The notes under the pieces were generated by a model that saw only the letters and a program-made list of their open reading frames with translations, had not been told where the DNA came from and ran no database searches. From Isoetes taiwanensis (taxonomy: Eukaryota; Streptophyta; Lycopodiopsida; Isoetales; Isoetaceae), in assembly GCA_021234155.1 (NCBI GenBank), contig JAJEKV010000049.1:9898292-9962291 (forward strand): a DNA stretch of 64,000 nucleotides, in the 5' to 3' direction. How positions within the stretch are numbered: the first letter of the stretch is position 1; every line of letters starts with the position of its first letter. This document shows, in pieces, positions 1 through 11,610 of the stretch. Position numbers and translations under genes: made by a program.

Positions 1-1542
1 CCGCGTTTTTTCTTAGAAAAGCCCTACTCAAGAGCTGTTTAGGATCTAAGCGACGATTGTACCGGGATAAAAGAATGGAAGCTGACCTCAAGATCTCTTT
101 GGATTTATCCTTATTTTGCGGGCACGGGAATGTGTAACTTGCATCTTGCTCCCTATCCATTATTTTTTAGAATGGATTTAATAGTAAATTGAATGAGTGA
201 TGTGAATACATGAGGGGTATTAACATCCGAATGTAAAAAGGCAGAGGAATAGTAGAATAATATGGTAGCCTTGATTGTGGAATTTAATATTTAACATCGA
301 TGTGGTCCTATAGAACCAGGCTAATCTTGAGACTTTATTATGGATATGTAATCTCACCTCCTATCTTGATGTATTTGAAAGCGACCTCTCACGAGGTTTA
401 TTCTTGAGAGGAATCTTTGCTGCCCGATTACATAGGCTCCACTTAAGCATGGAACATAAAAATCTGTGAGAATAATCTAATATTGAATTTGGTTTTGCAG
501 CCCACTTTTATTACGAGCTTTTGCATATCTGATATTGGAATTTGTGGCCTTGCCTATATGTTGCTTTATCATTTGACTCAACAGTTTGGAGAAAGCAGTA
601 GCATGTCATGGCAACCCTCTTTGCAAAAGCCAATGGTTTAACTTAGCATTTGAATTTAAGCTTTGCATAATTATGGAGCGGTTTTGAAACCGACACAATG
701 TTTGTTATTTGAGCTCTTAAATAATGTTTGGTAAAAGGCGATAAGCGAGAGTAAAGTTATAGCTTACAATCGGTTCCTTTCTAGTTTACCCTTCTCGGGC
801 TAACTCTAGGGTGATTACCAAGGTAACCAACTTTACTCTTCAAATATCTTTCGTATTTGGATTTGGATGAAGTCTTGAACAATGAAGAAAATATTTCTAC
901 TACAAGATCGAGGAATTTCGCCTATTATGGTTTGAATTATGCTTTCATTGATCCTGGTAAGTGCATTAGCGAGCACATGGATAAATATCTTGTAACATGT
1001 GTCAAATTTTTGGCGATTTCTAAAGCTGGATATGAACATGCGAGGTAATTCTATGGATTTGAAATAATGGCCCGGTCATGTCTGCTAGTTATGTTTAATG
1101 GAAAAAAAGAATATTTGGAATTCATTTTGGAGCAGATTGTTTATAGTGCGAGATTTAATAATCGGAATATAGAACATCTGACTGAGTTTTTTTCGAGGAA
1201 AAATATATCCGAGTGTACAATTATGCTTACATTTGAGCACCACGGCCCGACATGCAAATATTTGAAGAGTTAAATGCTTAAGAATGTATTACGTCTAAAT
1301 CTGTGATGTATTAGAAATTCAAGTTACGGAATTGGTGAATATTTGCATGGGCATGCTTATGGATTATGATCATGAACCGACATGAAATAGGTTTTGCATG
1401 TCTTAAAAAGTCGTAAAGATTTAAGATATTGGTTCCTAAGGCTCCCCTAGTTTGACTAGGGTGATAAGTTCTCTTTGGCTTTAAGCTTTATGTTTTAAAA
1501 GGCCAAGGGAATGGTGCATGCGTTAAAGGAGCGGGAAAGGCT
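1..1542 (+). repeat. D unit, partial copy D0
   Basis: This is the distal part of a D unit, matching 45805-47340, 50590-52140 and 55425-56961. It is cut on the left by the window edge. On the right it stops at the same place as D3, where a TA tract replaces the rest of the unit. It holds one copy of the C/D structured element (722-860). Short open stretches exist, for example 857-1045 and 1067-1270 in the same frame separated by one stop. Their peptides are not recognised, and the frame is broken in other D copies. Confidence 0.85.
722..860 (+). ncRNA. C/D structured element, D0 copy
   Basis: A block of about 135 bp recurs in every D unit and, diverged, in every complete C unit. Here GAGTAAAGTT (749-758) is the exact reverse complement of AACTTTACTC (829-838), about 70 nt apart. 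GGTAAA (730-735) can pair with TTTACC inside the loop. It ends close to an AG that could act as a splice acceptor. Whether it is RNA, intron structure or DNA is unknown. Confidence 0.35.
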
Positions 1543-1560
1543 TAATTATATATATATAAA

Positions 1561-1643
<83 letters not shown>

Positions 1644-1665
1644 AATATACATATAGATATATATT
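1543..1665. repeat. (TA)n microsatellite at D0/E1 junction
   Basis: An almost pure TA tract of about 120 bp with a few interruptions. It sits where complete D units continue with other sequence, and the same junction is seen at 56962-57085. Open frames through it are only alternating Tyr/Ile codons. Confidence 0.95.
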
Positions 1666-2848
1666 TTGTTTACTTTAAATGGGTCTATGAACTATGGTTT
1701 ACAAAATGCGGGAACAAAATCCAAGATTAAGAATGGCGAGGGAATGGCGTTATGCATCTAGTCCAAAAAGTCTTGAAGTTTTAAGCTAAACCCTTTGCAC
1801 GATGGCCATTCAATGGAGCTCATCATTGTTTATTAGAAGGGAGACTTGCAATTAGATTTCATCGATGACTCCACGATGGTGAAGCAAACTTTGACTATAA
1901 TCCTATTGGGTACAACTTTATTCATTCTTGGTGAAGGGTGTTCCCACTTTTTCAACGTGTAGGGTGTCTTTGGCTCGTGAAGTTAAATTGCATCTCCTCT
2001 AACAATGAGCATAGATATTTGGGTTTACATGCATCCACACACCTCATTGACAAACAAACTCTTTGATAAATATTTTGTTAAAGCTTATCGGCTTCATTTA
2101 TTTTCTTATTCTTGATCGTATCCAATTTTATTAGAGGCAAATTCAAAAGTGGTATGAAATGTACAAACAAAAGCTTGTCCTTGAGTCTTGGGTGAATTAG
2201 TTTGGGCTTTTCGGGAACACTTTCGATGATAGACATTTACGTATAGGTGTACACTATTTGTAGTTGAAAGGTGCATTTTTGTACTATGAATGGGTCTATG
2301 AACTATAGTTCACGAACATCTCGAGAATAAAAAATACCTACATTGACATGCATCGTAGGGCCCCAAAATAGCATGTCTTGCAATTTTGCCAATGCTCTAA
2401 TCCTTTGCTTTATGATTACTCTACCATTTTTTTATGCTTTTGATACCTCAAGCTCTTCCATATACCAACAATTCAATCCTCCCTCATCTACCATGTAGGT
2501 GTTCATCTCGAGATGGTGGTCCCGATAGACATGCTTTTAATACACTCTCTTAGCCCCAATGATTTGAAATTTCTTTATGAAAGGCGTGACAATCTGGGCA
2601 TTGTCTCTGTGAGAGTCACCGATTGATATACACATGCCATATTAGCACAAATGAGGCAACAAGTCACGGTATCCATATGTCTATCAATTGAATTGATTTT
2701 TAACATTCATGGCGACCAAAAGTCTATCGACATGTAAGAGCATAACCAACATCCGACAATTACGAACACAAATGTCAATATTCAATTTGTGAGAGCGTGC
2801 TTTGAAATGTAACACGTAAGGCCATAAACATCCTAACACGAGGGCAAT

Positions 2849-2960
2849 AGGCAAAATTGCAAAGGAAAATGCCAATTAATACAATAGACATGAGCTAAGC
2901 CATTAGGCAAAAATTGCAAAAGGAAGACATCAATTAATACAATAGACATGAGCTCTAGCT
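2849..2960. repeat. Short tandem duplication (about 57 bp) in E1
   Basis: Two adjacent copies of a segment containing AATTAATACAATAGACATGA, each preceded by a GGCAAAAATTGCAAAGGA-like stretch. The same pair is present at 58238-58350 in E2, so it predates duplication of E. Confidence 0.75.
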
Positions 2961-3379
2961 TCAAAATGACTTTTGTTGACAAGTCAGCGTAGGTGGATAG
3001 ACACCCGACAATCAACAATCTTATCTCTTAGAGAGAAACTTGCACCATAACGACTACACAAACTTCGTGTACTACCAAGAGAATCTAGAAAAGGATCATA
3101 AAATTTGCTTCTATCCTCCATTTAAATGCATCTATTCGACTGCCCGATTTCCGGCTTCATCGATCAAATTAATTGCTTTTATCGGGGGAGTTGTCTATCA
3201 AAATATACCTTGCAAACAACTAACAACTACACAAGCTGCATCACTTGGCTTCTCTTAGTGGTCCTACATTTATGATGGGCCTACAATTACGCTATAATTT
3301 TCTTTTTGCTATTTTGCAAATGTATGGACATTAAAATTATCACTAGATGCGGAGAATGATTTGGTGAAAATAAAAGAAT

Positions 3380-3732
3380 TTAGTTGGGATTCCACAAGCT
3401 CCTTACCTTTGCATATTCTAAAGGTAATATGTTATTGAAATGCCTTGCATATTCTAAAGGTGTGAAATACAATGTGGATGGCATCTTGATCAAAACATAC
3501 ACAATATGTAAAGCATCTTGGTCAAAAAAATATGTGAGTAAAAAATAAGCATTTTTGCCTTCCTTTGTTGGAAAACTAGACATGTTGAGGTTGCCACTAG
3601 TCTATTACATGAGATGATGCCAACATGCTTGATTTCTAAAGCAACTTCTTTTGGCAAAAACACGGAATAAAACATGTGGATCCTTACTGCGTTTGGTTGA
3701 TGCGCTTTTGGTTGGTGTGCTGACATATACAC
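3380..3732 (-). CDS. Unrecognised open frames, identical in both E copies
   Basis: Two overlapping minus-strand open frames (3380-3583 and 3490-3732, 67 and 80 codons) are nearly unchanged in E2 (58699-58986 and 58893-59135). The 80-codon frame is identical. That identity belongs to an island of perfect nucleotide match, so it is not evidence of selection. No known domain is visible. The longer peptide starts MYMSAHQPKAHQPNA and ends in a hydrophobic stretch. It could be non-coding. Confidence 0.15.
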
Positions 3733-4507
3733 ATGCTAGACTAGTTATGGTACAAATATTCTATTACTGCAAGAAAGAAAATCATAAAAATGTTACCTGT
3801 ATGAAAAATGCCGTAAAATCATAAAAATGTTACGTATGAAAAATGCATAAATATTTGCCTTAAATTTACATGGCATAGTCATTATTGAATTCCATAGCTC
3901 AGAAACCTGGTTACACAAAGTATTGAAGAGATACGCAAATGCCATTATTAAAAAGAACACAACCCACTACGGCACACAATCGGATACAACAAACTAACCC
4001 TGATCTTTTCATGAACAGATTGCTCTTGCACCAGATGGATTAAATAGCAACTTAAAGAAATAATAACAATGAAGAAAAGTGCAAACGCTCTATTTGTTTG
4101 TGCAAAAAAGTCTTTCCTCTAGGGTCCTCAATTCGACGGAAACTATAATGCACTTCATATTTGCATTTTATATGTTGTGAGCGTTATTTATTTTGCAACT
4201 TTATGTGACTGATGTGCACCAATTATGGCTCTCTTGTTTTGTTGCGCACTCTTCTCCCACCCAAGGATAAAGGGTGCAAAATTTCGTGTTCTAGCGACCT
4301 TTATGCCATATTCATAAGGATATTCTTCTAGAAGCATTAGCGGACAATGAAATCACAATAAAACAATTGGCACAAACATACCTTATATTTTGGATCAATC
4401 GGTTTAAACTTGACTTTGCTTTGCTTCTCCTTTGCATGGATGGAGATGATCACGCATGTCTAGAACCGGACATTTATTTTATCGTTGTGATAACATATGC
4501 GATTTGC

Positions 4508-4718
4508 AACAAGATAGTTGTGTGAGCGAGAATTGTGGAGATCATCATCAAAATCTTGTCCAGTCTACTGCTAAAGGTTTAAAACATATGAGGTTTTTAA
4601 AAATATATTTACGCAACAAGATAGTTGTGTGAGCAATTGTGGAGATCATCATCAAAATCTTGTCGGTCTACTCACAAGGTTTAAAACATATGAGGTTTTA
4701 AAATATATTTCTATGTAT
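4508..4718. repeat. 105-bp tandem duplication in E1
   Basis: Two copies begin CAACAAGATAGTTGTGTGA and end GGTTTAAAACATATGAGG plus an A/T-rich tail. In E2 (59924-60133) the period is exactly 105 bp, or 35 codons, and the frame stays open on both strands. In E1 small indels break this. Confidence 0.85.
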
Positions 4719-5629
4719 TATAGTTGAATCGGCATGAAATATGAAAGGACATGAAATATGCCATACCCAATAAATACCTTGTGCATATGACATACCATCT
4801 CGTAATTGTGGAAGCGGAGCCACTGATTATGACCCACATTGGCCTCTTGTGACTTTTTTGTCTTAGGCATTGAGATCATCGACAACATGTTGAACATGTT
4901 TTGTCTCGGGGAGGGATATATATCAAGCGGCGGCTCTCGAGGAAGGCTGCGAGGCTCACCCACCTTCCCAAGGAGCAAATGCAAAGCTCTACTACTTGAT
5001 CACACTTTCGAAGGAGCACCACCGCCTAGGTTTCGCCCTATGGCAATAGCTTCATTTCACGAAGAGCAAGAGGCATCCCAATAATGAAGCGACATATGAA
5101 GTTCCATATGCAACCCGGCAAGCACATTGAGGCGCACTACGTCATGTTGATGAGAAGGTAGAATCGGCCCAATTCAACTCGGTACCATTTCTGAGGCCAT
5201 GAGGTAGCAGACCCATTCAGCAAACACTTGACACCCTGATCTATCTCAATCCATCAAAACCTACATACCTTGCCCCTTCCTTGTAAATCCGCGTACCCTA
5301 AGAATACTTAGGGCGAAGTCACACGTGTTTGTCCGTGGCAGATATTTTTGTGTTTGGGAAGGGGCGAGGAGGTGCCAGGGAGATTTTGTCACACACATTG
5401 CCCAAGGATCGATGTCGGTGGAGCAACCTTGAAGACCTAAAGTCATTTTGCCAAATCTCTTAAATCGATTTACCTGGCTGCAAAATCACTTGTAGAAGCT
5501 TCAATCCGAGGCGGTTTGATGCTGCGAATGATTTTTGCTTCCGGTTGTAGGGATATTACTCTTTGGATTTTTTGCTTTTATCATTGATTCGGCCGATTCT
5601 TTACGCTTTCAACTTCTTGCAAATGGGCA

Positions 5630-6612
5630 TAAAAAATGTCGACTAGAATCGTCTTTGTGGGAAGCAAGAACCCTCGACCATCACGAACCCTAAAACAAAA
5701 CAAATGCTTGCATGGAAAAGGGTAAAGTTATATGGATCCATGACATATCTGAACCATGTACCCAAAAGTCCCAACATTATGCGCATCAAACACGCCATAT
5801 TGGATATGGCATAAATGTTCTTGAAAGTTTAATCACTTCAAATATTGATGTTCTGTTAAAAGCAGAGAAAGAGAGCACATTATAACATGGAAAAGGAAAG
5901 CAAGACACTCACATTATGTAGCGCAAAATAAAATGAAAGCTTGATCTTTGGAAGTTGGTCATATAACTAACAATGAAGTAAAACTTCCTAAGCAGATTAG
6001 ACTCTGAGGAATTTTTATAGAATGGCGAATATTGCCACCAAAATGGACAAAAATGCAACTCCCTCGTTCTAAATATATATGCATATTGAAAAAGGAAATA
6101 CGATTCCATGATAGCAAATCTGGTAAAAAAAATGTCGACTAGAATCGTCTTTGTGGGAAGCAAGAACCCTCGACCATCACGAACCTAAAAACAAAACAAA
6201 TGCTTGCATGGGTAAAGTTATATGGATCCATGACATATCTGAACCATGTACCCAAAGTCCCAACATTATGCGCATCAAACACGCCATATTGGATATGGCA
6301 TAAATGTTCTTGAAAAGTGTACCTAATCACTTCAAATATTGATGTTCTGTTAAAAGCGAGAGAAGAGAGCACATTATAACATGGAAAAGGAAAGCAAGAC
6401 ACTCACATTATGTAGCGCAAAATAAAATGAAAAAGCTTGATCTTTGGAAGTTGGTCATATAACTAACAATGAAGTAAAACTTCCTAAAAAGATTAGACTC
6501 TGAGGAATTTTATAAAATGGCGAGAATATTGCCACCAAAATGGACAAAAATGCAAAATGCAAAATATATATGCATATTGAAAAAAGGAAGCCACACTTCC
6601 ATGATAAGGACT
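5630..6612. repeat. Tandem duplication of about 496 bp in E1
   Basis: Two head-to-tail copies each start near AAAATGTCGACTAGAATCG (5634 and 6130) and run through TGACATATCTGAACCATGTA and the ATATATATGCATATTGAAAA segment. The same pair is at 61045-62010 in E2 with a period of 497 bp. Both strands contain short open stretches. No frame stays open in all four copies. Confidence 0.85.
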
Positions 6613-7009
6613 TCACAGAGGCGGTATAGATTCAATACTACTTGCTGCGGTGTTTTCAATATTGCATCCACCTCTTTCGTTGCATCACTCTTTACGAGAA
6701 ACTATGAAATGGGTAAGCATGTCTTTGCGACATATCGAAAACGTAGATAATATCATTTTGCAAAAGCGTCAAATGCATTTTTTCAAAAAGGATGTCTTTG
6801 CAAGCATATTGCACCAAAAATTCATCACAAAGCAAAAGTCGAAGACAAAATGAACACAAAGGAATAAAATTAAGATCTTGCATTAGGACCAAAAAAGAAT
6901 ATACCTATGTCTTGTCTTGAGGCCAGATCAATAAGACAAATGAAAATATTGGAAACATTAGACCATAGATTGTAATTTTTGCCGTAAAATCACAACCACA
7001 TGGAATGGT

Positions 7010-7100
7010 AACTACTTTGGAAGCTCGATGATGGCAATCTGCTTTCCGAAAGCGACCAGGGCGAGCGCCGCGAGCATGCCTTTCTTTGCTTCAAAACCAT
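7010..7100 (-). repeat. Exon-like segment duplicated at 8690-8790
   Basis: About 85 bp resembles 8690-8790 in the same orientation. Both carry CCA[CT]ATGGAAT, GTAACTAC, TTGGAAG, GATGGCAATC, AAAGCGACCA and CCTTTCnTTGCTTC in order. On the minus strand both read through short open frames (for example MVHGFEAKKGM into a basic and hydrophobic stretch). No family was recognised. It is probably an old exon duplication inside E. Confidence 0.45.
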
Positions 7101-7444
7101 GAACCATCATGCCTTGTAAGATCAACTTGTCATCGGTAAATTATCCATTGCAATGGCATATGAAAGCAAGGTACATTAGGCAAATGATATTCCCTTCTCC
7201 TTTGATTTGTCTCTATAATGCGCAAGTCATAAACAATGGTCATTTCAAATTGCAAACATTAGCTAAGGAAAAGATCTAAGCTCACCTTGCACGCATCTTG
7301 AGGAAAGTGACACGATGCTTTCCAGCGGGTGGAGTCCACACTCTTTATTGTCTTGTCAATGCGGTTGTTCCCCAAAATCATTACCATCGAAGTTGGAGAT
7401 GCATGTTTGAAGATCTTTCAAAGCACAAGAAGGCTTAAACTTAC

Positions 7445-8008
7445 CTCTAGATTGAAGCAAAGTTTTCATCTGTTCATAAAATTTGTGAAGTACACCTGCA
7501 AATATGACATCATTAATTAACTCTATCTTTGCAAAGCCGAGGCATATCATGTTAAACTATTTACCGCCCAATTAGGAAGCTCGCATGAAAGCATAGTTGG
7601 TGGCAGTCCACGATAAAGTCCCTTAACCCCTTCATCGTTTAAAATTAGCCCAAACTACGAGCAATTATACCACCTATGATATATAAAAGGCGTAAGCTTC
7701 TTTACGTCAAAATGCTAACACATGGCGTCACGAACCATTCAACTAATCAAGGTGGTCAAGGGCTATTTTTCCACTCAAAACAATCTTTGGATGTATGTAA
7801 AATACACAAGGCTAATATGAGAACATTTGTTTTGAGAGATATACTAGCTGGAAGCTAGGAAACATGGAAATGAAAATTGCTAACCATTTGTTTTCCATAA
7901 GCACGAGAAAAGCGGCGTAATGTCGACTTTTTTAATCACGAGGCAAATGCACACACCTGGCGTCTTCACTACATCAAAGAGGGCAAGCGAATGTAGCGGC
8001 AATGGCTC
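7445..8008 (-). pseudogene. Mitochondrial carrier (NDT-like) exons, E1 copy
   Basis: Three minus-strand exons (about 7885-8008, 7565-7690, 7445-7495) correspond to the better-preserved copy at 62853-63408. The first, after a TTTACAG acceptor, encodes AIAATF and then a damaged carrier signature (a one-base insertion gives PLFDVVKTP). The second still encodes NDEGVKGLYRGL before a GTAAAT donor. The third reads YEQMKTLLQSR before GTAAGT. By family knowledge this is the first of three repeats of an SLC25 carrier that moves solutes across the inner mitochondrial membrane. The frame breaks fall at CWG-type sites and may be sequencing errors. Confidence 0.6.
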
Positions 8009-8152
8009 TGTAAAGAAAATAACAAAATAGATTTGTGGAAATATTGTAATTTTATTCTCAAATCCGGACAAAGCGATATACAACTTCGACAATTTCTTTA
8101 CTTAAGCATATCTTTGATGACCCAATATTCCAAAGCGAGAATACATGTTTAC

Positions 8153-8424
8153 GATGGAAGTCAAAGGACACTAGATGTAAACTAATACCTTTCGCCCTTC
8201 TCACCGCAGAATATCCTTGGAAGCGAGAATGCAAAGTAAAGTTGGATGGAACAAACAAATCATGGCTTTGGTCATCCAATTCCATGAGCACGGAGCTTCC
8301 TCTACAATTTTGCGAGGTCCAACTCACAAGAGGCGTCAAATCCCGGCCCAATGCATCAAGTGCAAAGGCTGAGCCTTAAGAAGGGGCCTCCTTACAGGAC
8401 TTTCTATCCACGATTACGTGCCAT
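8153..8424 (-). pseudogene. MACPF-domain (CAD1/NSL1-like) first exon, E1 copy
   Basis: This minus-strand exon starts at an ATG (8424) and ends before GTAAAC. It matches the clearer copy at 63548-63814. Fragments HDLFVPSNFTLH, FQGYS and a CELDL-type stretch survive in different frames. By comparison with plant MACPF proteins (negative regulators of cell death and immunity) it is the N-terminal part of the MACPF domain. The rest of the domain is not visible downstream, where carrier exons follow instead. Apparent frameshifts coincide with CAG/CTG sites. Confidence 0.5.
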
Positions 8425-8616
8425 GGGGAGAAATAGTTTGCCATATCCGGGCTTTTAAGCGAGGTCCATAAATGGCGTCCCCACAAAAGCGTAATCCATA
8501 TTTTGTCTGGTCTAAGTTGGCAAGCTACGTTTTAGCGTGTATGATGGTGAAGCAAAGCTTAAGTATTCTTAAAGCTGACCTATGATTTTGGAGTTTTCAA
8601 AAGATGTTTTTTCACT

Positions 8617-9628
8617 CACGAAGATATTCTTTGCGGGAAGAATCACGAAACTTAGAGATGGTTTATCGGTGCAAAAGCGCCATATGGAATCGTAACTACC
8701 TTGGAAGTGCCTCATGATGGCAATCTCAAAGCGACCATGGCTGCGCCTTTCCTTGCTTCAGCGAACTTCGACCCATTGCTCCATGTCACTATGCGGTCTG
8801 GAGGCGGTTGCTCCATGTCACTATGGCGAATGTATAAAAAAATGCACCAACCTTTTTTCACTGTAGATAGCTTTTTTAAAAGACCGCCATGTAATGGGAA
8901 TGAAGCCATCCTCCCATGGTTTCTAAAAGCGCCATAGGCTGAATCCTCGAGCTCGAGGACTTAATAGGGACTAAGATCAGATTGGGGCTTTTGTTGTGGC
9001 CCCAATCTTTCCCATACCTCATACCTTGTCGACCATATCCCACCTCGCCCTAAGGCGTGTGAAAAAACAAAGACATAGCGAGAAACCAAAATGTCTTGCG
9101 CCCGACAACCGGGACTAAAGGGGCAAAGCGAGTGAAGAAGGCTCGACTCGGCGTGAAGCGAGGAGGATACCAATTTGGGGCTTTTGTTGTGGGTAGGAAA
9201 TAGAAAGATAAGAAGCGAGAAAGCGCGTACACGGATATCATAGATGTCGACAATTCGACCATAGATGGAGGAGTTCTTGAGCAAGGCAAACTGAGGAAAT
9301 GAGAAGCCCCAAATAAAGGGGTCAATTTGGGGGCTTGCGTGGAGCCGTCAGTTGAGATGGGCCGGTAGAGATTTAAATGTCTACACACTCTGCATCAAGG
9401 GGCTTATTTGGGGCTTTTGTTGTGGGCGTTCATCTAAGAGATGGGCGGTAGAGATCAATCTGTACCAATATTTTGGTACACCAACAAGAGGGTGCTTGGG
9501 GAGTTACGAGGTGGCACCGATGCGGACCGTCCATCTCAAAAGTGGGCCGGCGAGATCAATCTCTACCAACATTTTGTGGCATCAATCTCTACACCATTTG
9601 TAGCACTTGCCAGCGTTTGTGACACTCA
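8617..9628. other. Right end of E1, rich in short palindromes
   Basis: This part of E1 lies past the duplicated 8.6 kb, so its E2 counterpart is outside the window. It holds TTGGGGCTTTTGTTGTGG at 8982, 9175 and 9408, and a related form near 9325. It has a perfect 16-bp palindrome at 8944-8959 and a 9-bp stem AGATTGGGG/CCCCAATCT (8979-9008). There is an 8-bp stem TGTACCAA/TTGGTACA (9461-9480) and three degenerate copies of GGTAGAGATCAATCTCTACC. Minus-strand open frames (8961-9284, 9050-9388) overlap and look incidental. No gene is recognised. It may be a MITE-like insertion. Confidence 0.5.
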
Positions 9629-9678
9629 ATATAATTATATATATATAAGGATATATATATATATACATATATATATAA
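9629..9678. repeat. TA-rich tract and TA palindrome before B1
   Basis: An alternating TA stretch ends in ATATATACATATATATATAAATT, the same left border as before B2. No G-run/hairpin module precedes it, unlike the internal unit borders. Confidence 0.9.
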
Positions 9679-9718
9679 ATTGGGTATCGTCCAGTACGTA
9701 CTTTCATAGCCTAGAATA

Positions 9719-9985
9719 GTGGGAAGTTCCCCGGCTCCCCGCCGATATGGGTGGGAAGCTCCTTATGCTAGTTACCCGATTGGCCCTTTGCCTAAGCATA
9801 AGCCCACTATATGCGGGTTGCTTTATTCTAAAAAAGCGGGCTCAAAGTTTTCCCGACCTAAAAAATTTGTCTTTGTTATTACAAATGCCCTTAATATTTT
9901 GTGGTTTGCACTTGGTTGCCAAATGGCATATGGTAACAAAGCGGATGTAATATCAATTGTATTATTTATAGTGAGCTCGGGGTGA
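9719..9985 (+). CDS. Unrecognised 88-codon frame, B1
   Basis: An ATG-initiated frame of 88 codons starts MGSSPAPRRYGWEAPYASY. Two hydrophobic stretches near residues 48-65 and 75-87 (FVFVITNALNILWFALG; ISIVLFIVS) could be membrane segments. The B2 copy at about 13550-13830 keeps the nucleotide similarity but is frame-shifted at several short indels. No domain is recognised. It could be a real exon or a chance frame. Confidence 0.25.
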   Translation: MGSSPAPRRYGWEAPYASYPIGPLPKHKPTICGLLYSKKAGSKFSRPKKFVFVITNALNILWFALGCQMAYGNKADVISIVLFIVSSG

Positions 9986-10081
9986 CCCATGAGGTCAAAA
10001 TTTTCCATAAAAGCAAATTTAATACTTGAATATAGGTGGAGCAAACTATGGTTGTTATTTAGGGCTTGATTATTCACTTAT

Positions 10082-10312
10082 GTGGAGCCAAAGATGGCCC
10101 CTGGCATTAGCGGGGATGTGCCCTTGCTAAATGAATTTGTCTACATTTGCCTCACACATATTGCTTACAAAAGGTGGGTAGTGTTGTTGATACATAATAA
10201 GCTTCAGTTGGGATTTGATTTTCAACAAAGGCAGGTCACATGTTGGGTGTATCGCCATGCTTTGCCTTGCTTGTGGCACCAAGAATATCATGTTTATTGG
10301 CAATATGGGTAA
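10082..10312 (+). CDS. Unrecognised exon-like stretch, B1
   Basis: A 76-codon frame includes YKRWVVLLIHNKLQLGFDF. The B2 counterpart (13869-14120, 83 codons) keeps YKRWVVLLIHNKL but reads differently afterwards through indels (DWDLIFNKGDHMLDYRL, then CLACGTRISCCG). Neither version matches a family I know. Conservation of the central peptide is not beyond what the nucleotide identity predicts. Confidence 0.2.
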   Translation: MEPKMAPGISGDVPLLNEFVYICLTHIAYKRWVVLLIHNKLQLGFDFQQRQVTCWVYRHALPCLWHQEYHVYWQYG

Positions 10313-10615
10313 TACCATAATATGGAAAATACCTCAATAACATTCTATCTTGGGTAAGACATTTTCATGGAGAAAAATATTGTAGTCTGGTACACTATAT
10401 GAAAAAACATGTTGGATGGGAGTGTTGCTAAATTTGTTCCCATTCTTGAAATTATGGAGGATGGTTTGAAGCAACCATTGTTTTTGTTTTGGATGTTTTT
10501 ACTCTAACATACGTGCTACCTTTACATGGGAGCATATGTTAAAAATATGGGAAGTTAGGCTAGATGTGGATTTCAAATAATATTTTTTGTTTTGAAATGA
10601 GCCACTTGGGTTTCT

Positions 10616-10648
10616 TTGCATGCATGCAAGTGCATGCAATGCATGCGA
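10616..10648. promoter_or_regulatory. Cluster of RY-type CATGCA motifs
   Basis: A perfect 14-bp palindrome TTGCATGCATGCAA (10616-10629) is followed by further GCATGC boxes to 10647. CATGCATG is the plant RY element bound by B3 factors such as ABI3, FUS3 and LEC2. No gene start is recognised beside it, so a promoter role is only possible. It may be simple sequence. Confidence 0.25.
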
Positions 10649-11397
10649 TTCAATACTTTTTGTAAAAGTAAAAAAAAAAAAAATGTTTCTTATCTACATG
10701 GGGTCTTTTTAGCCCACGTTTCCTTATAATGGACCAATATAATACCATGGCAAGGTATGTATGAAAAGTAATGTATTTTGTATTTTGGTAAAATACCAAA
10801 AAATTGGATTTTTGAAATGGGCGTCTCATTTTCCTACAAAGATTAGGGCCAATATCGTGGCGGTTCGATAAGCGCCAAAATGGCCCATAAAGGGCAAAAC
10901 CGGATCGTTGATGGGTGGCGGATGTCTCAGTTACGGGTTTTGGATGTAGCATAGCCAGATATGGCTTCGTCCATGACCTGCACTGGCCGAAAAGCCATGG
11001 GCCTGCATTTCGGCATGTGTAGTAACTGAAAGAGCAGCTCAAAATTTTGTTGATGATCTGTGCCTACTCGAATCTGACTTTGCGGATCAACCCGAGTTAC
11101 CCCTTTGCTTAAACTGCAGGGATCTGCATACAATGATGGATCTAAATGCGGTTATATAAACATGGAACAAAAAGGTATTTTGCATTGTTATGTATAAGCT
11201 GTCATTACCTTATTTAATGATTACTTGATGATGATAGGGTGCTCCAGTGGCAGACCCAAATAAATGTTGTTCATTGAGAACTGGCTCTCATATTTTTACA
11301 TTTATAAATGCTCCGAGTTTGTGCTCTTGAAAATGGAAAGAGCATAAAAAGAATGGATCGAGAAATTGGAGCTAGGCAAATCGGTTTGTAATCTTCT

Positions 11398-11610
11398 TTG
11401 AATATTTGGAATGAATTGTTTATTGGTGCCACTTCTATCGACACCATGGTTTGCAAGGAAGTTCCACCATGCATACAAGGAAATTTTATGACACAAATCG
11501 ATGGCCTACTCTATCGATTCACAATGGTGGTTATGGATTTGGAGCTTTTCAGTGCGAATATCGGGTTAGAAATGCATGATAGATCAAGCTTGATTATCAT
11601 TCGGGTTTGA
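11398..11610 (+). CDS. Unrecognised 70-codon frame, B1
   Basis: A plus-strand frame starting MNIWNELFIGATSIDTMVCK reads through KEVPPCIQGNFMTQIDGLLY to a stop after IIIRV. The B2 copy does not reach this region, so no comparison is available. No domain is recognised. It may be one exon of the B-unit gene that continues at 11985. Confidence 0.2.
   Translation: MNIWNELFIGATSIDTMVCKEVPPCIQGNFMTQIDGLLYRFTMVVMDLELFSANIGLEMHDRSSLIIIRV

Larger units (their letters stand above)
1..8617 (+). repeat. Long direct repeat, left copy (about 8.6 kb)
   Basis: This stretch aligns end to end with 55419-64000 in the same orientation, including the same D-to-E junction through a TA tract. The offset is about 55.4 kb. 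Both copies run into a window edge, so the true repeat may be longer. Differences are mostly small and sit at CAG/CTG sites; about 3470-3770 is identical to about 58873-59175. It may be a segmental duplication, a circular molecule read past its start, or an assembly artefact. Confidence 0.9.
1666..9628 (-). repeat. E unit, copy 1
   Basis: E is a unit of about 8 kb of which 1666-8617 recurs at 57086-64000. It contains internal duplications (2849-2960, 4508-4718, 5630-6612, 7010-7100 against 8690-8790). Minus-strand gene fragments lie near its right side: a mitochondrial carrier and a MACPF first exon. Between 1666 and 3380 I see no recognisable gene. Weak open stretches on either strand near 2500-3260 are not kept between the two copies. 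It lacks the 3' module seen at the ends of B, C, D and F. Confidence 0.8.
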
